Positions 1-12,085 of a stretch of DNA of 64,000 nt are shown piece by piece. Position numbers and translations under genes: made by a program. Location of the stretch: assembly GCF_015680235.1 (NCBI RefSeq), contig NZ_JADLJL010000013.1, positions 55,513 to 119,512 of the forward strand. The letters run 5' to 3'. The notes beneath the pieces are model-generated. The model ran no database searches. It was not told the DNA's origin and was given only the letters and a program-made list of their open reading frames with translations. Numbering within the stretch: the stretch's first letter is position 1; each line of letters starts with the position of its first letter. This DNA is from Pseudomonas guariconensis. Lineage in GTDB: Bacteria > Pseudomonadota > Gammaproteobacteria > Pseudomonadales > Pseudomonadaceae.

Positions 1-125
1 GCTTCAAGCTGGGATCGACTGCCATCGTCCTGTTCGGGCCCGAGCAGGTGAAGTGGGCCGAGAGCCTGGGCGCAGGTTCGGCGGTGCGCATGGGTGAGTT
101 GCTGGCGCAGCCTGCCCAGGGCTAA
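1..125 (+). CDS. psd: Phosphatidylserine decarboxylase, C-terminal end (partial)
   Basis: Only the last 40 codons are in the window, ending at TAA 123-125. The reading frame starts at base 3 and encodes a tail beginning [18 protein letters not shown]. This matches the C-terminus of the Psd alpha chain, just after the LGST processing site (LGS/T) where the proenzyme self-cleaves to form its pyruvoyl group. The enzyme decarboxylates phosphatidylserine to phosphatidylethanolamine at the inner membrane. It lies beside serB, as in other pseudomonads, which supports the call. The 89 bases to the serB stop contain no other gene. Confidence 0.9.
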   Translation, partial: FKLGSTAIVLFGPEQVKWAESLGAGSAVRMGELLAQPAQG

Positions 126-214
126 GTGCTTGGTGCGAGGGTTTCGGCGCCCGTGAAATCGAGCGCCGCGCGCGGCGCTCGATTTCAAATCGCCGAAGTC
201 CTCCCGCCGAACCT

Positions 215-1429
215 TCAGCTACGGGCGTCGCGATCGCGCATGCCCAGCAGATACAGCACACCGTCCAGCCCCAGGGTCGAAATCGCCTGCTTGGCCGACT
301 GGCGCACCAGCGGCTTGGCACGGAACGCCACGCCCAGGCCGGCCAGGGACAGCATCGGCAGGTCGTTGGCGCCATCGCCCACGGCGATGGTCTGCTCCAG
401 CTGCAAGCCCTCTTCGCCAGCCAACTGCTGCAGCAGCTCGGCCTTGCGTTGGGCATCGACGATCGGCTCGACCGCAACGCCGGTCACCTTGCCGTCGACC
501 ACTTCCAGCTCGTTGGCGAATACATAGTCGATGCCCAGGCGCGCCTGCACCTGCTTGGCGAAATAAGAGAAACCACCGGAGAGGATGGCCGTCTTGTAGC
601 CCAGGCGCTTGAGTTCGGCGAACAGGTGCTCGGCCCCCTCGGTCAGGCGCAGGGAAGCGCCGATCTCGTCCAGCACACCAACGTCCAACCCCTTGAGCAG
701 GGCCATGCGCTCCTTGAAGCTGGCACGGAAATCCAGCTCGCCACGCATGGCGCGCTCGGTGATCGCTGCCACCTGCTCGCCCACCCCGGCAGCCTTGGCC
801 AGCTCATCGATCACCTCGGCCTCGATCAGCGTCGAATCCATGTCGAATACCGCCAGGCGGCGATTGCGGCGGAACAGGTCGTCTTTCTGGAAAGCGATGT
901 CGATGTCCAGCGCCTCGGCCAAGGCGAAGAAGTCGGCGCGCAGGGCCTGGGCGTCGCTCGGTTCGCCACGCACGGAAATCTCGAGGCTGGCCTTGCTCTT
1001 CTCGACCGGAGCATCCAGCGCCACACGCGAGGACAGGCGCTCGATGCGCTCGATGGTCAGGCCGTACTGGCTGATCACCGCGCTCACCCGCTGCAGCTGC
1101 TCGGGCGTCACCTTGCGGCTGAGCAGGGTGACGATATGGCGCGCCTCGCCCTGGCTGTCGGCCCAATGTTGGTAGTCGGCCTCGGAGATCGGCGTGTAGC
1201 GGGCCTGCAGGTTCAGCTCGTGGGCCTTGGCCTGCACGCTCTGCAGCAGGTTGGTGGCCACTTCGTTGTCCGGAATGTCGACCAGGATGCCGAAAGACAA
1301 GGTACCGTGCATCACTGCCAGGCCGATGTCGAGAATGTTCACACCGCCCTGGACCAGGACGCCGGTAAGGGCCGCGGTAAGACCTGGACGGTCTTCACCA
1401 GTGATGTTGATCAGGACGATTTCGCGCAA
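215..1429 (-). CDS. serB: Phosphoserine phosphatase SerB (two ACT-like domains plus HAD domain)
   Basis: Last step of serine synthesis: hydrolysis of O-phospho-L-serine. The C-terminal half carries the HAD signature FDMDSTLIEAEVIDELA with nucleophile and acid Asp of DxDST, the SGGFSYFAKQ motif and the GDGANDLPML metal loop. The N-terminal half (about 200 residues) looks like tandem ACT-like regulatory domains, the long SerB form found in pseudomonads. I chose the TTG at 1429 because a GGAG lies about 7 bases upstream and the protein then begins REIVLINITGEDRPG, the conserved family start. An ATG at 1462 would add 11 residues (415 aa) but has a weaker ribosome site. It is divergent from the AhpA-like gene. 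Confidence 0.93.
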   Translation of the reverse strand: MREIVLINITGEDRPGLTAALTGVLVQGGVNILDIGLAVMHGTLSFGILVDIPDNEVATNLLQSVQAKAHELNLQARYTPISEADYQHWADSQGEARHIVTLLSRKVTPEQLQRVSAVISQYGLTIERIERLSSRVALDAPVEKSKASLEISVRGEPSDAQALRADFFALAEALDIDIAFQKDDLFRRNRRLAVFDMDSTLIEAEVIDELAKAAGVGEQVAAITERAMRGELDFRASFKERMALLKGLDVGVLDEIGASLRLTEGAEHLFAELKRLGYKTAILSGGFSYFAKQVQARLGIDYVFANELEVVDGKVTGVAVEPIVDAQRKAELLQQLAGEEGLQLEQTIAVGDGANDLPMLSLAGLGVAFRAKPLVRQSAKQAISTLGLDGVLYLLGMRDRDARS

Positions 1430-1501
1430 GACCGGGCTCCGACTTCGATGAAAAATGCGCATTCTACCGATTTTCCGTGATGATCGGGCACCATCGATAC
1501 T

Positions 1502-1529
1502 TTGCCGACAAAACACGGCTCGCTATACT
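1502..1529 (+). promoter_or_regulatory. Putative sigma-70 promoter for the AhpA-like gene
   Basis: TTGCCG (1502-1507) and TATACT (1524-1529) are separated by 16 bases and lie 37 bases before the GTG at 1566. It is the best promoter match in the serB/ahpA divergent gap. This is a prediction from sequence only. Confidence 0.5.
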
Positions 1530-1565
1530 GCGCAACACCTTTTTCGCCATAAAGAGCCGCGCTCT

Positions 1566-3020
1566 GTGAACCGGCCCACGCCCGTCAAACCTGATAATTT
1601 CTTCGTGATGATCTTCCGAGCCCTCAGCCAGCGTCGCGTTCCCCTGGCCCTGCGCATCGCCAGCACCAATATATTCCTGGTGGCCCTGGCGCTGGTGATC
1701 TATGCCTGCGTCATGGGCCTGCAGTTCCGGCAGGCCATGCACGAACAGGCAGACGCCCTCGGCCAGAGCCTGACCATCCAGACCGCCACTTCGGCGACCG
1801 AGCTGCTGGTGTCCAACGACATCCTCAGCCTCAACGTGCTGCTGGGCAACCTGGTGAAGAACCCGCTGGTGGCCCATGCGGCAATCTACAGCGTGGACAA
1901 CCGCATCCTCGCCGAGGCCGGCCAGCGGCCGAAGAACAGCCTGCTGGGCGAGGCCGAAGGGCTCTACCAGACCAAGATCACTTTCCAGGACGTGACCGCC
2001 GGGCAGTTGCGCATCAGCCTGGACATGACCCAGTTCCGCCAGCCGATGACCATCAGCCTGCAGAGCATGGGCATCCTGGGTGCAATCCTGCTGGCCTTGG
2101 CGTTGGCCCTGAGCCTGCGCCTGGGGCGCCACATTTCCACGCCGCTGCTGCAGCTGCGTGTGTGGCTGCGCGACCCGCACCACTACACCCCTGGCACCGA
2201 CCGCCACGACGAAATCGGCGATCTGGCCCGCCAGTTGCACAACCGCCTCGCCCCGCCGCCGCCGGAGCCTGAGGAAGTGGAAGAGGACGATTTCGATGTG
2301 GACGAGGTGGATGAGCACGCCGCCGCGCCCAAGCCGCTGGCGAAAGCCAAGGCCACGACCACCGATGACGAAGACGACGATGCCTTCGCCGACCTGATCG
2401 ACACCGAGCAGAGCCCGGCCAAAGCGGCGGCGGTCGAGTCGGACGAACCGCAGTACAGCGCCGTGCTGGCTGTGCAACTGGGCTCCCAGGAGCAACTGCG
2501 CCGCCTGCCACGCACCCGCCTGACCGAACTGCTGGAGCGCTACCGCGACTGCCTGGAGCAGGCGGCTTCGCTGTACGAAGGCGAAACCCACACGCTCAAG
2601 GATGGCAGCACGCTGTTGCTGTTCCATAGCCGCAACTGTGGCGAAGACTACCTGACCAACGCCATCTGCTGCGGCGAGCTGCTGCGCGCCCTGGGCCATG
2701 CCCTGCAGATCGAGGTGGCCGACAGCGGCATCACCCTGCAGCTGCAACTGGGCCTGACCCTGGGTGACGACCTGCAAGGCCTGGAGCAGGTCGACCTGCT
2801 GATGGCGGAAAAGGCCCAGGACGCCCTGGCGCTCTCCCAACACAGCCGCAACCTGCTGCTGGTGGAACGCAAGATCAGCGACGACACCCTGATCCGCCAG
2901 CGTGCCCGCATCCGCCCGATCGCCAGCCCCGAAGGCGCCTGCTGCGTCGAGCGCCTGATGGAGCCCTATCCCTCCATGCTCGAACGCCAGCTGGCACGGA
3001 TGCACGAACGCCGGGCCTGA
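1566..3020 (+). CDS. AhpA/Smp (YtjB)-type membrane protein
   Basis: 484 residues. There is an N-terminal membrane segment (LRIASTNIFLVALALVIYAC), a periplasmic stretch of about 120 residues, a second membrane segment (GILGAILLALALALSLRLG) and a HAMP-like linker. A strongly acidic low-complexity region rich in D/E follows (about residues 230-290), then a cytoplasmic C-terminal domain resembling nucleotide-cyclase folds. E. coli ytjB/smp sits antiparallel to serB in the same way, which is the main support for the family call. The function is unknown; annotations such as virulence factor are inherited. The GTG at 1566 is preferred because the longer ORF runs back into the serB start. A strong terminator follows the REP pair downstream. 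Confidence 0.75.
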   Translation: MNRPTPVKPDNFFVMIFRALSQRRVPLALRIASTNIFLVALALVIYACVMGLQFRQAMHEQADALGQSLTIQTATSATELLVSNDILSLNVLLGNLVKNPLVAHAAIYSVDNRILAEAGQRPKNSLLGEAEGLYQTKITFQDVTAGQLRISLDMTQFRQPMTISLQSMGILGAILLALALALSLRLGRHISTPLLQLRVWLRDPHHYTPGTDRHDEIGDLARQLHNRLAPPPPEPEEVEEDDFDVDEVDEHAAAPKPLAKAKATTTDDEDDDAFADLIDTEQSPAKAAAVESDEPQYSAVLAVQLGSQEQLRRLPRTRLTELLERYRDCLEQAASLYEGETHTLKDGSTLLLFHSRNCGEDYLTNAICCGELLRALGHALQIEVADSGITLQLQLGLTLGDDLQGLEQVDLLMAEKAQDALALSQHSRNLLLVERKISDDTLIRQRARIRPIASPEGACCVERLMEPYPSMLERQLARMHERRA

Positions 3021-3046
3021 CAGGAACATCCGCCAGCGCGGCCCCT

Positions 3047-3184
3047 CCTGTAGGAGCGGCCTTGCGCCGCGATGGGCCGCAAAGCGGCCCCAAAACCTGT
3101 GAATTCAATGTACCTATGCCAACGAGGCGCCTGGTTTACGGCCGCTTCGCGCCCGATCGCGGCGCAAGGCCGCTCCTACAGGGG
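3047..3184. repeat. Inverted REP pair (BIME)
   Basis: Two head-to-head copies of the TAGGAGCGGCCTTGCGCCGCGA-type REP (3047-3091 and 3140-3184), each with an adjoining GGGCCGC/GCGGCCC palindrome. They lie between convergent genes. Confidence 0.85.
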
Positions 3185-3197
3185 GCCTGTATAAGCC

Positions 3198-3230
3198 AAA
3201 AAAAAGCCCGCATCGCTGCGGGCTTTTTTT
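3198..3230. terminator. Bidirectional intrinsic terminator
   Basis: A run of A, the stem AGCCCGC-atcgct-GCGGGCT and a run of T form a symmetrical terminator. It serves both the AhpA-like gene (+) and the PqiC-like gene (-), which converge here. Confidence 0.92.
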
Positions 3231-3238
3231 GTGTCCGG

Positions 3239-3949
3239 TCAGAACCGGTAGACCTCCATGTCGGTCCGAATGGGCGAAGCCATGGGGATCTTCGGCTTCT
3301 CTGGCCCTTTCTTGACCTGGGTCGGTGCGGACTTCTTTGGTGGCGCTTCCTCGGCGATGGCCGGCTGGTTGGCCAGCGGCTTGAGCGCTGTGCTGAGCTG
3401 CTCGGCCAGTTTCTGCAGCAGTTGCCCCTGGGCCTGCACCTGTGACGACTCGGAGCCCTCGTGCGGTTGCTCCAGGTGCACGATGCGGTTGTCCCGCACC
3501 TTGCCGCGGCGATCGAGCAGGCGCCATTGGGCGTCCAGGATCGCCGGCTGGTTGCGGCCGGAGTCCAGGCGGGTGATCGACAGCAACACCTGCACGTCCG
3601 GCGAGAAGCCGGCGGTGGCCGGTGCCAGGACGACGCGCTGGCTGTCCAGGCGCCAGGCGAGCTGGCGCACCAGCAGTTGGTCGATGTCCGCCGAAAGGCT
3701 GCCCGCCCAACGACCGTCGGTCGCCGATGTCAGGCTGCCGTCAGGCTGACGCTGCAGGAAGGTTTCACGCTGAAGGTAATCGGCTACCGATACCGGGCCG
3801 AGTACGACGGCCATGCCGGCACTCTGCGAGGGCTGGCCTGGGTCACCACTGTCCAGCTGATACAAGGCCACCGGCTGATGCATGCTGCATCCGCTCAGTC
3901 CCAGCAGACCCGTCATCAACAGCGCAAATGGAAGGCGCAGAAATTTCAT
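3239..3949 (-). CDS. PqiC-like (DUF330 / ABC-type transport auxiliary) lipoprotein
   Basis: 236 residues with a lipoprotein signal peptide ending LLGLSGC (Cys21), so probably anchored to the outer membrane. The body has the YQLDSG, VVLGPVSVADYL and RVVLAPATAG segments typical of the PqiC/DUF330 family, whose members act with MCE-type lipid transport systems. The last 40 residues are Pro/Lys-rich and look disordered. No pqiA or pqiB homologue is in the window, so this is an orphan copy or its partners lie elsewhere. It lies downstream of parC on the same strand, 175 bases away. Confidence 0.7.
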   Translation of the reverse strand: MKFLRLPFALLMTGLLGLSGCSMHQPVALYQLDSGDPGQPSQSAGMAVVLGPVSVADYLQRETFLQRQPDGSLTSATDGRWAGSLSADIDQLLVRQLAWRLDSQRVVLAPATAGFSPDVQVLLSITRLDSGRNQPAILDAQWRLLDRRGKVRDNRIVHLEQPHEGSESSQVQAQGQLLQKLAEQLSTALKPLANQPAIAEEAPPKKSAPTQVKKGPEKPKIPMASPIRTDMEVYRF

Positions 3950-4124
3950 TCATCCCATCCAAGCGGTCGCCCCGAGGCAAACCGCAGTGATACTCATGTA
4001 GATTCTTGCAGGCACACAGCCACGCTGGCGCCGCAAGGGCACTATCATCCGCGAAATAACCGTCCGACTCCAGCATTTCTGCCTGGAATGACGCTGAAAT
4101 TGCCGCTCCAGACAGACAGCCGGT

Positions 4125-6908
<2,784 letters not shown>

Positions 6909-6912
<4 letters not shown>

Positions 6913-7895
6913 GGCTTGGCGCTCCAGCCGCCCTCAGGGGCTGCGAACCGCCATACGATCGGGCGCCTCTCGCCATCGGCGCGGTCACCGCTGTTGTTGT
7001 CCAGGCCGATCCAGGCGCCGGAGGCATCGATGACCAGAGCCTCGGCCAGGCCGTACGGCTGGTCGTAGCGACGCTCGTCGACCAGCGCATCGGCAGCGAA
7101 CGACCAGCAGCGCTCGACCTTGCCGCTGTCGGTGTCGCGACGGCAGATGCGGTAGGCATTGCGCTCGAGGGTGAACAGCTTGCCTTCGTACCAGGCCAGG
7201 TCGGAGAAGTCGCGCGACATGGCCTGGGGCTCGGGCATCTGCGGCGGCTGCATCTCGACCCCGGCTTCGCTGAGCAGCACGCAGCGGCGCCCGCAATTCC
7301 ACACCGACTGCTGGCGCTCGATGGCGACCAGGCCGCGCCGTTCACGCTCGGCAGCCAGCCACAGGCGGTTGCCCGCCGGGTTGATCGCCAGGCCCTCGAA
7401 CAAGGCGTTGAAATGCAACAGCATGCCACTGGCGCGGGCCTGTCGGACCATGGACGGGTCGATGTGTAGCCATTCAGGCTCGCCCTCGACAGGCACTTGC
7501 AGCACCGCCGCATGGGCTTCGCTGACCAAGTAGAAATTGCCGGCCTGATCGCACGTTATGCCTTCGAAGTCCAGCTCACCGCCGCGAATGTAGGACACCG
7601 CCCAGTTACGCGAGCGCAACCCCCACGGCAGGCCGCTCTGCGGCACCGGCGGCGGGGTGAAGGTCAGCGGCTGGGCACGCCATACTTCGCCCTGCTGGTC
7701 GAGGCGGTAGATGCGGTCATCGTCGCGGTCGGACACCGTCCACAACGCGCCACGGCACCAGGCCAGGCCCGAGAGGTTGCCGCCGCGCATGCCTTCGACC
7801 GGGTACTCTGCACCGAGCTTGAGCTCCGGCCAACTGCCCGCCTGGCTCGGCAGCGCCAACAAGGCCAGGCAAACGGTAGCCAGCAGGCGGATCAA
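6909..7895 (-). CDS. Esterase-like activity of phytase family protein
   Basis: 328 residues with an N-terminal signal peptide (LLATVCLALLALPSQAGS). The rest is a beta-propeller-like protein with motifs such as FEGITC, LAWCRGALWTVSDRDDD and FEGLAIN, which I recognise from the phytase-like esterase family (PF13449 type). It is probably periplasmic; the substrate is not known. It overlaps parE by 4 bases upstream and the retropepsin gene by 4 bases downstream, which indicates translational coupling. Confidence 0.75.
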
Positions 7896-9796
7896 ACCAG
7901 AACCTCGGCGAGGTTACCCTTGGTTTCCAGCCAACTCTTGCGGTCGCCGGCGCGCTTCTTGGCCAGCAGCATGTCCATGATCTCGGTGGTGCCTTGCACA
8001 TCGTCCAGGGTCAGCTGCACCAGACGCCGGGTATTCGGGTCCATAGTGGTTTCGCGCAGCTGCGGCGGGTTCATCTCGCCCAGGCCCTTGAATCGGGTGA
8101 CCTGCGGCTTGCCACGCTTCTTCTCGGCGACCAGGCGGTCGAGGATGCCATCGCGCTCGGCTTCGTCCAGGGCGTAGTAGATCTCCTTGCCCAGGTCGAT
8201 GCGGTACAGCGGCGGCATGGCCACGTAAACGTGGCCGGCCTCCACCAGCGGGCGGAAGTGCTGGACGAACAGTGCGCACAGCAGGGTGGCGATGTGCAGC
8301 CCGTCGGAGTCGGCGTCGGCCAGGATGCAGATCTTGCCGTAACGCAGTTGCGAGAGGTCGGCAGCACCCGGGTCGACACCGATGGCCACGGCGATGTTGT
8401 GCACTTCCTGGCTGGCCAACACCTCACCGCCATCGACCTCCCAGGTGTTGAGGATCTTCCCGCGCAGCGGCAGGATGGCCTGGTACTCCTTGTCCCGTGC
8501 CTGCTTGGCCGAGCCGCCGGCCGAGTCACCCTCGACCAGGAACAGCTCGGCGCGCATCGGGTCCTGCCCCGCGCAATCGGCCAGCTTGCCCGGCAGCGCC
8601 GGGCCTTGGGTGATGCGCTTGCGCTCGACCTTCTTGCTCGCCTTCAGGCGCCGGCCGGCGTTGCTGATGGCCAGCTCCGCCAGTTGCATGCCCAGCTCCG
8701 GGTGAGCGTTGAGCCACAGGCTGAAGGCATCCTTGACCACACCGGAGACGAACGCCGCCGCCTCGCGGGACGACAGACGCTCCTTGGTCTGGCCAGAGAA
8801 TTGCGGTTCCTGCATTTTCATCGACAGCACGAAGGTGATGCGTTCCCACACATCCTCCGGCGCCAGCTTGACGCCTCGCGGCAGCAGGTTGCGGAACTCG
8901 CAGAACTCGCGCATCGCATCCAGCAGGCCCTGGCGCAGGCCATTGACGTGGGTACCGCCCTGGGCGGTAGGGATCAGGTTGACGTAGCTCTCCTGGACAC
9001 TGTCGCCGCCTTCCGGCAGCCACAGCAGGGCCCAGTCCACGGCTTCCTTGTTGCCGGCCAGGCTGCCGCAGAACGGCTCGTCGGGCAGGCGCAGGAACTC
9101 GCTGACCGAGTCGACCAGGTAGGAGCGCAGGCCGTCTTCGTAATGCCACTCGACCTTCTCGCCGCTGGCCTTGTCCTCGAAGCTGACCAGCAGGCCTGGG
9201 CAGAGCACGGCCTTGGCCTTGAGCACATGCTTGAGTCGGCTGATGGAGAACTTGGCCGAGTCGAAGTACTTGGGGTCGGGGCTGAAGTACACGCTGGTAC
9301 CGGTGTTGCGCTTACCAACCGTACCGACCACCTCCAGCTCGCTGGCCTTGAAGCCATCGGCGAAGGTCATCTGGTATTCGTTGCCATCGCGCTTGACCCG
9401 CACACGGACCTGGGTCGACAGGGCGTTGACCACCGAGATACCGACGCCATGCAGGCCGCCGGAGAACTGGTAGTTCTTGTTGGAGAACTTGCCGCCGGCA
9501 TGCAGCTTGGTGAGGATCAGCTCGACCCCGGACACGCCCTCTTCGGGGTGGATGTCCACCGGCATGCCGCGACCGTCGTCGCACACTTCCAGGGAATGGT
9601 CGGCATGAAGGATCACCTGCACCGAGCGGGCATGGCCAGCCAGGGCTTCGTCGACACTGTTGTCGATGACTTCCTGGGCCAGGTGGTTCGGCCGGCTGGT
9701 ATCGGTGTACATGCCCGGCCGCTTGCGGACCGGGTCAAGGCCCGAGAGGACTTCGATGGCGTCTGCGTTATAGGCGCTAGCGCTGGGATTGGCCAT
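7892..9796 (-). CDS. parE: DNA topoisomerase IV subunit B
   Basis: 634 residues, full length. The N-terminal GHKL ATPase domain has EVIDNSVDEALAG and CDDGRGMPVD, then the transducer domain. The TOPRIM domain has EGDSAGGSAKQARD and ADADSDGLHI. The C-terminal part ends LAEVLV. ParE provides ATP hydrolysis for the ParC/ParE decatenase. Its stop overlaps the next gene, and yqiA lies 35 bases upstream, so yqiA and parE are probably in one transcript. Confidence 0.98.
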   Translation of the reverse strand: MANPSASAYNADAIEVLSGLDPVRKRPGMYTDTSRPNHLAQEVIDNSVDEALAGHARSVQVILHADHSLEVCDDGRGMPVDIHPEEGVSGVELILTKLHAGGKFSNKNYQFSGGLHGVGISVVNALSTQVRVRVKRDGNEYQMTFADGFKASELEVVGTVGKRNTGTSVYFSPDPKYFDSAKFSISRLKHVLKAKAVLCPGLLVSFEDKASGEKVEWHYEDGLRSYLVDSVSEFLRLPDEPFCGSLAGNKEAVDWALLWLPEGGDSVQESYVNLIPTAQGGTHVNGLRQGLLDAMREFCEFRNLLPRGVKLAPEDVWERITFVLSMKMQEPQFSGQTKERLSSREAAAFVSGVVKDAFSLWLNAHPELGMQLAELAISNAGRRLKASKKVERKRITQGPALPGKLADCAGQDPMRAELFLVEGDSAGGSAKQARDKEYQAILPLRGKILNTWEVDGGEVLASQEVHNIAVAIGVDPGAADLSQLRYGKICILADADSDGLHIATLLCALFVQHFRPLVEAGHVYVAMPPLYRIDLGKEIYYALDEAERDGILDRLVAEKKRGKPQVTRFKGLGEMNPPQLRETTMDPNTRRLVQLTLDDVQGTTEIMDMLLAKKRAGDRKSWLETKGNLAEVLV

Positions 9797-9831
9797 GGGG
9801 TCTCGTCGTCAGTCTGGTGAATGCAAAAAGA

Positions 9832-10440
9832 TCAAAATACAGAAAAATCGAGCGTCGCATACTGCCCGCGGGCGATGCCGGCGAAGGCCAGCAGGGACGG
9901 CAGGCGTTCGGCGAAGCCTTGGAAGCTGTGGTCGCCGCCGGCCTGGATACGCAAGGCACAGGCTTGGTAATAGCGTTCGGCGTGACGATAGTCCAGGGTT
10001 TCGTCGGCGGTCTGCAACCATACCTGGTAGCGGCTGGCGTCCTGAGGCGGCGGTACTTCGAGTTCGGCCAGGGCCTGAACATGGTCCAGGGTCAGTTCCC
10101 AGGTCTCGTCGGTGTACAGGTTGCGCTGGGAGCCCAGGTAGCCATCGAACAGCCGGTGTGGCCCGACTGCCGGGTTGATCAGCAGGGCCTTCAGACCATG
10201 GCGCTCGGCCAGGTAGGTGGCATAGTAGCCACCGAGCGAGCTTCCCACCAGCAAAGGGGCATCGAGCTCGGCGATGGCCGCTTCCAGCTGGGCAATGGCC
10301 TGACGCGGGTGATGATGCAAGGCCGGCACGCGCAGGCGTTCGGCCAGGCCCAGAGCCTGCATCACTGCCTCGAGCTGACGCGCTTTCTTCGACAGCGGCG
10401 AGCTGTTGAAGCCATGGATATAAAGGATGGAACCCGACAT
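9832..10440 (-). CDS. yqiA: YqiA-type esterase (alpha/beta hydrolase)
   Basis: 202 residues. It begins SGSILYIHGFNSSPLSKKA and contains the nucleophile elbow GSSLGGYYATYLAE; the C-terminal catalytic His is in the GGDHSFQGF segment. The yqiA-parE neighbourhood is conserved in enterobacteria and pseudomonads. In E. coli YqiA hydrolyses short acyl esters in vitro; its natural substrate is uncertain. Confidence 0.88.
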   Translation of the reverse strand: MSGSILYIHGFNSSPLSKKARQLEAVMQALGLAERLRVPALHHHPRQAIAQLEAAIAELDAPLLVGSSLGGYYATYLAERHGLKALLINPAVGPHRLFDGYLGSQRNLYTDETWELTLDHVQALAELEVPPPQDASRYQVWLQTADETLDYRHAERYYQACALRIQAGGDHSFQGFAERLPSLLAFAGIARGQYATLDFSVF

Positions 10441-10554
10441 GCTGCTCCCGGAATCTGCGGCTTCGCGCCCGCTGAGGCGGGCGCAGGGACGCGCAGTGTA
10501 GCGCGTTCACCGGGTTTTGGCGCCGCACAAGGGTTTTAGCAACATATTCGTCAC

Positions 10555-10729
10555 GGCCGAAGGGCCGCTTCGCGCCCCATCGCGGGACAAGCCCGCTCCC
10601 ACACGAATCACCGCCAAGCCTGTGGGAGATATCTTAACCCTTTGGGCTGCGCTGTCGCGCAAAGAACAGGTAGCTAGCGCTGGCCCCCTGTGGGAGCGGG
10701 CTTGTCCCGCGATGGGCCTTTGCAGGTCC
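10555..10729. repeat. Inverted REP pair (BIME)
   Basis: Copies of the GGGAGCGGGCTTGTCCCGCGATGG-type REP at about 10560-10605 (reverse) and 10687-10725 (forward). The 290 bases between cpdA and yqiA hold nothing else recognisable. Confidence 0.82.
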
Positions 10730-10730
10730 C

Positions 10731-11546
10731 TCAGTACCCCGGGCTGTCGAAGTCCAGCTTCACCTCGAAATCCCGCGCCCGCTCGACACCCGTTTCCACC
10801 CGCCCGTCGCCATGCAGGCGCAGCCAGCGATAACCCGGCTGCTCTTCGCTGACCTGGAAATCCTCGCTGCGGGCCGCGAACTGGATGCAGGTCGATGGCG
10901 TGGCCAGCAGGCGAACGCCATCACGCCGCTCATCCCACGGCTGGTGGATATGCCCCCAGAGCACAGCCTTGACCTGTGGATAACCGCGCAGGCACGCCCA
11001 CAGTTCATCAGCATTGCGCAACCCGATCGGCGCGATCCAGGCACAACCGATATCCACCGGCTGATGGTGCAGGCACACCAGGCAATGCCGCTCACCGGCA
11101 CCGGCCAGCGCCTGATCCAGAATGGCCAGCTGGTCCTCGGCCAGCCAACCATGGGTGGCGTCGGGCACGTTCGAGTTGAGCATGACGATGCGCCAGGCAC
11201 CCAGGTCGGTCACCGCCTGCACCAGGTCGCTACCCTGCGCGACCTCGGCCATCACCCGGGCCTCGTCATGATTGCCCGGCAACCATCGGCTCGGTGCGCC
11301 AAGCGAGGCGCTCAACTGGCGGAAGGCTTCGTAGGAGGCGACGCTGCCATCCTGGGAAAGGTCGCCCGTGCACAGCAGCAGGTCGATGCGCCGCTGCTCG
11401 CGTCGTACCTGCTCGACCACATGACGCAGGCTGTCGCGGGTATTCATGCCCAACAAGGTGCCGCCAGGGGTGGCGAACAGATGGGCATCGGTCAGTTGCA
11501 CCACATGAAGCGGCGCCGGGTCTTGGGCGTGATTGGGCTGCGGCAC
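10731..11546 (-). CDS. cpdA: 3',5'-cyclic-AMP phosphodiesterase
   Basis: 271 residues. It is a class III phosphodiesterase of the calcineurin-like metallophosphatase fold. Metal ligands appear in the order TDAHLF, CTGDLSQDG, LPGNHDE, CLHHQP and LWGHIHQPWDE. It hydrolyses cAMP and so tunes Vfr/Crp-type signalling. The ATG follows a GAGGAG ribosome site. It sits in the conserved yqiA-cpdA-yqiB-nudF block on one strand, separated from the DUF1249 gene by 86 bases. Confidence 0.92.
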   Translation of the reverse strand: MPQPNHAQDPAPLHVVQLTDAHLFATPGGTLLGMNTRDSLRHVVEQVRREQRRIDLLLCTGDLSQDGSVASYEAFRQLSASLGAPSRWLPGNHDEARVMAEVAQGSDLVQAVTDLGAWRIVMLNSNVPDATHGWLAEDQLAILDQALAGAGERHCLVCLHHQPVDIGCAWIAPIGLRNADELWACLRGYPQVKAVLWGHIHQPWDERRDGVRLLATPSTCIQFAARSEDFQVSEEQPGYRWLRLHGDGRVETGVERARDFEVKLDFDSPGY

Positions 11547-11632
11547 GGGCCGTCTCCTCGAGCGGATTCAGCGCGATTATCGGCTGCCTGCGCGCGCCGG
11601 GCAAAGGGCCTTGCCCGACCGGCGTCACATTT

Positions 11633-12085
11633 TCAGCGAACGGCTTCCAGTTCGTGGCCGCAAGCCAGGCAGTGGCTCAGCCATTCACCCAGGAACAGGT
11701 TGAGCTGGGCCTTCTCGTCCGGCTGGTGCATCGCCGCGTTGGGGTACGGGTAGATGCTGCGCAGGCGCCGGGTGTGCTCGGCGCTGACCACCTCGGCCAT
11801 GCGCGCGTCGTGATACACCTGCACCTCCAAGTGCGGCACCGGTAGCCACGGCAGGCTGTGCTCCTGGCGCACCCGAAGGGTAGTGGTGTAGGGGCAGGCC
11901 AGCAGCACATCGAGCACCAGCACGCCGAGCATCTGGTCGCCCTGGGTCATGCCGATGCGGCGCGAGCTTTGGGTGGTGCGCATGTCAGGCAACAGGCGCA
12001 TCAGCCGGGCATAGTTGGCCTCGCAGGCGGCCTGCAGCCCGGCCAGGTCGACCCGGTAGCGCTCGCGCAACAGGTTCACTTCCAC
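11633..12085 (-). CDS. DUF1249 family protein (YqiB-like)
   Basis: 150 residues with the family features ANYARLMRLLPD, an internal LEVQVYHDARMAEV segment and the CLACGHEL C-terminus. The function is unknown. The family is nearly always found between nudF and cpdA, as here. Its start overlaps the nudF stop by 10 bases, which suggests coupled translation. Confidence 0.85.
   Translation of the reverse strand: MEVNLLRERYRVDLAGLQAACEANYARLMRLLPDMRTTQSSRRIGMTQGDQMLGVLVLDVLLACPYTTTLRVRQEHSLPWLPVPHLEVQVYHDARMAEVVSAEHTRRLRSIYPYPNAAMHQPDEKAQLNLFLGEWLSHCLACGHELEAVR

Noticed and set aside
7994..9820. 608-codon open frame opposite parE
   Set aside because: Antisense shadow of parE.
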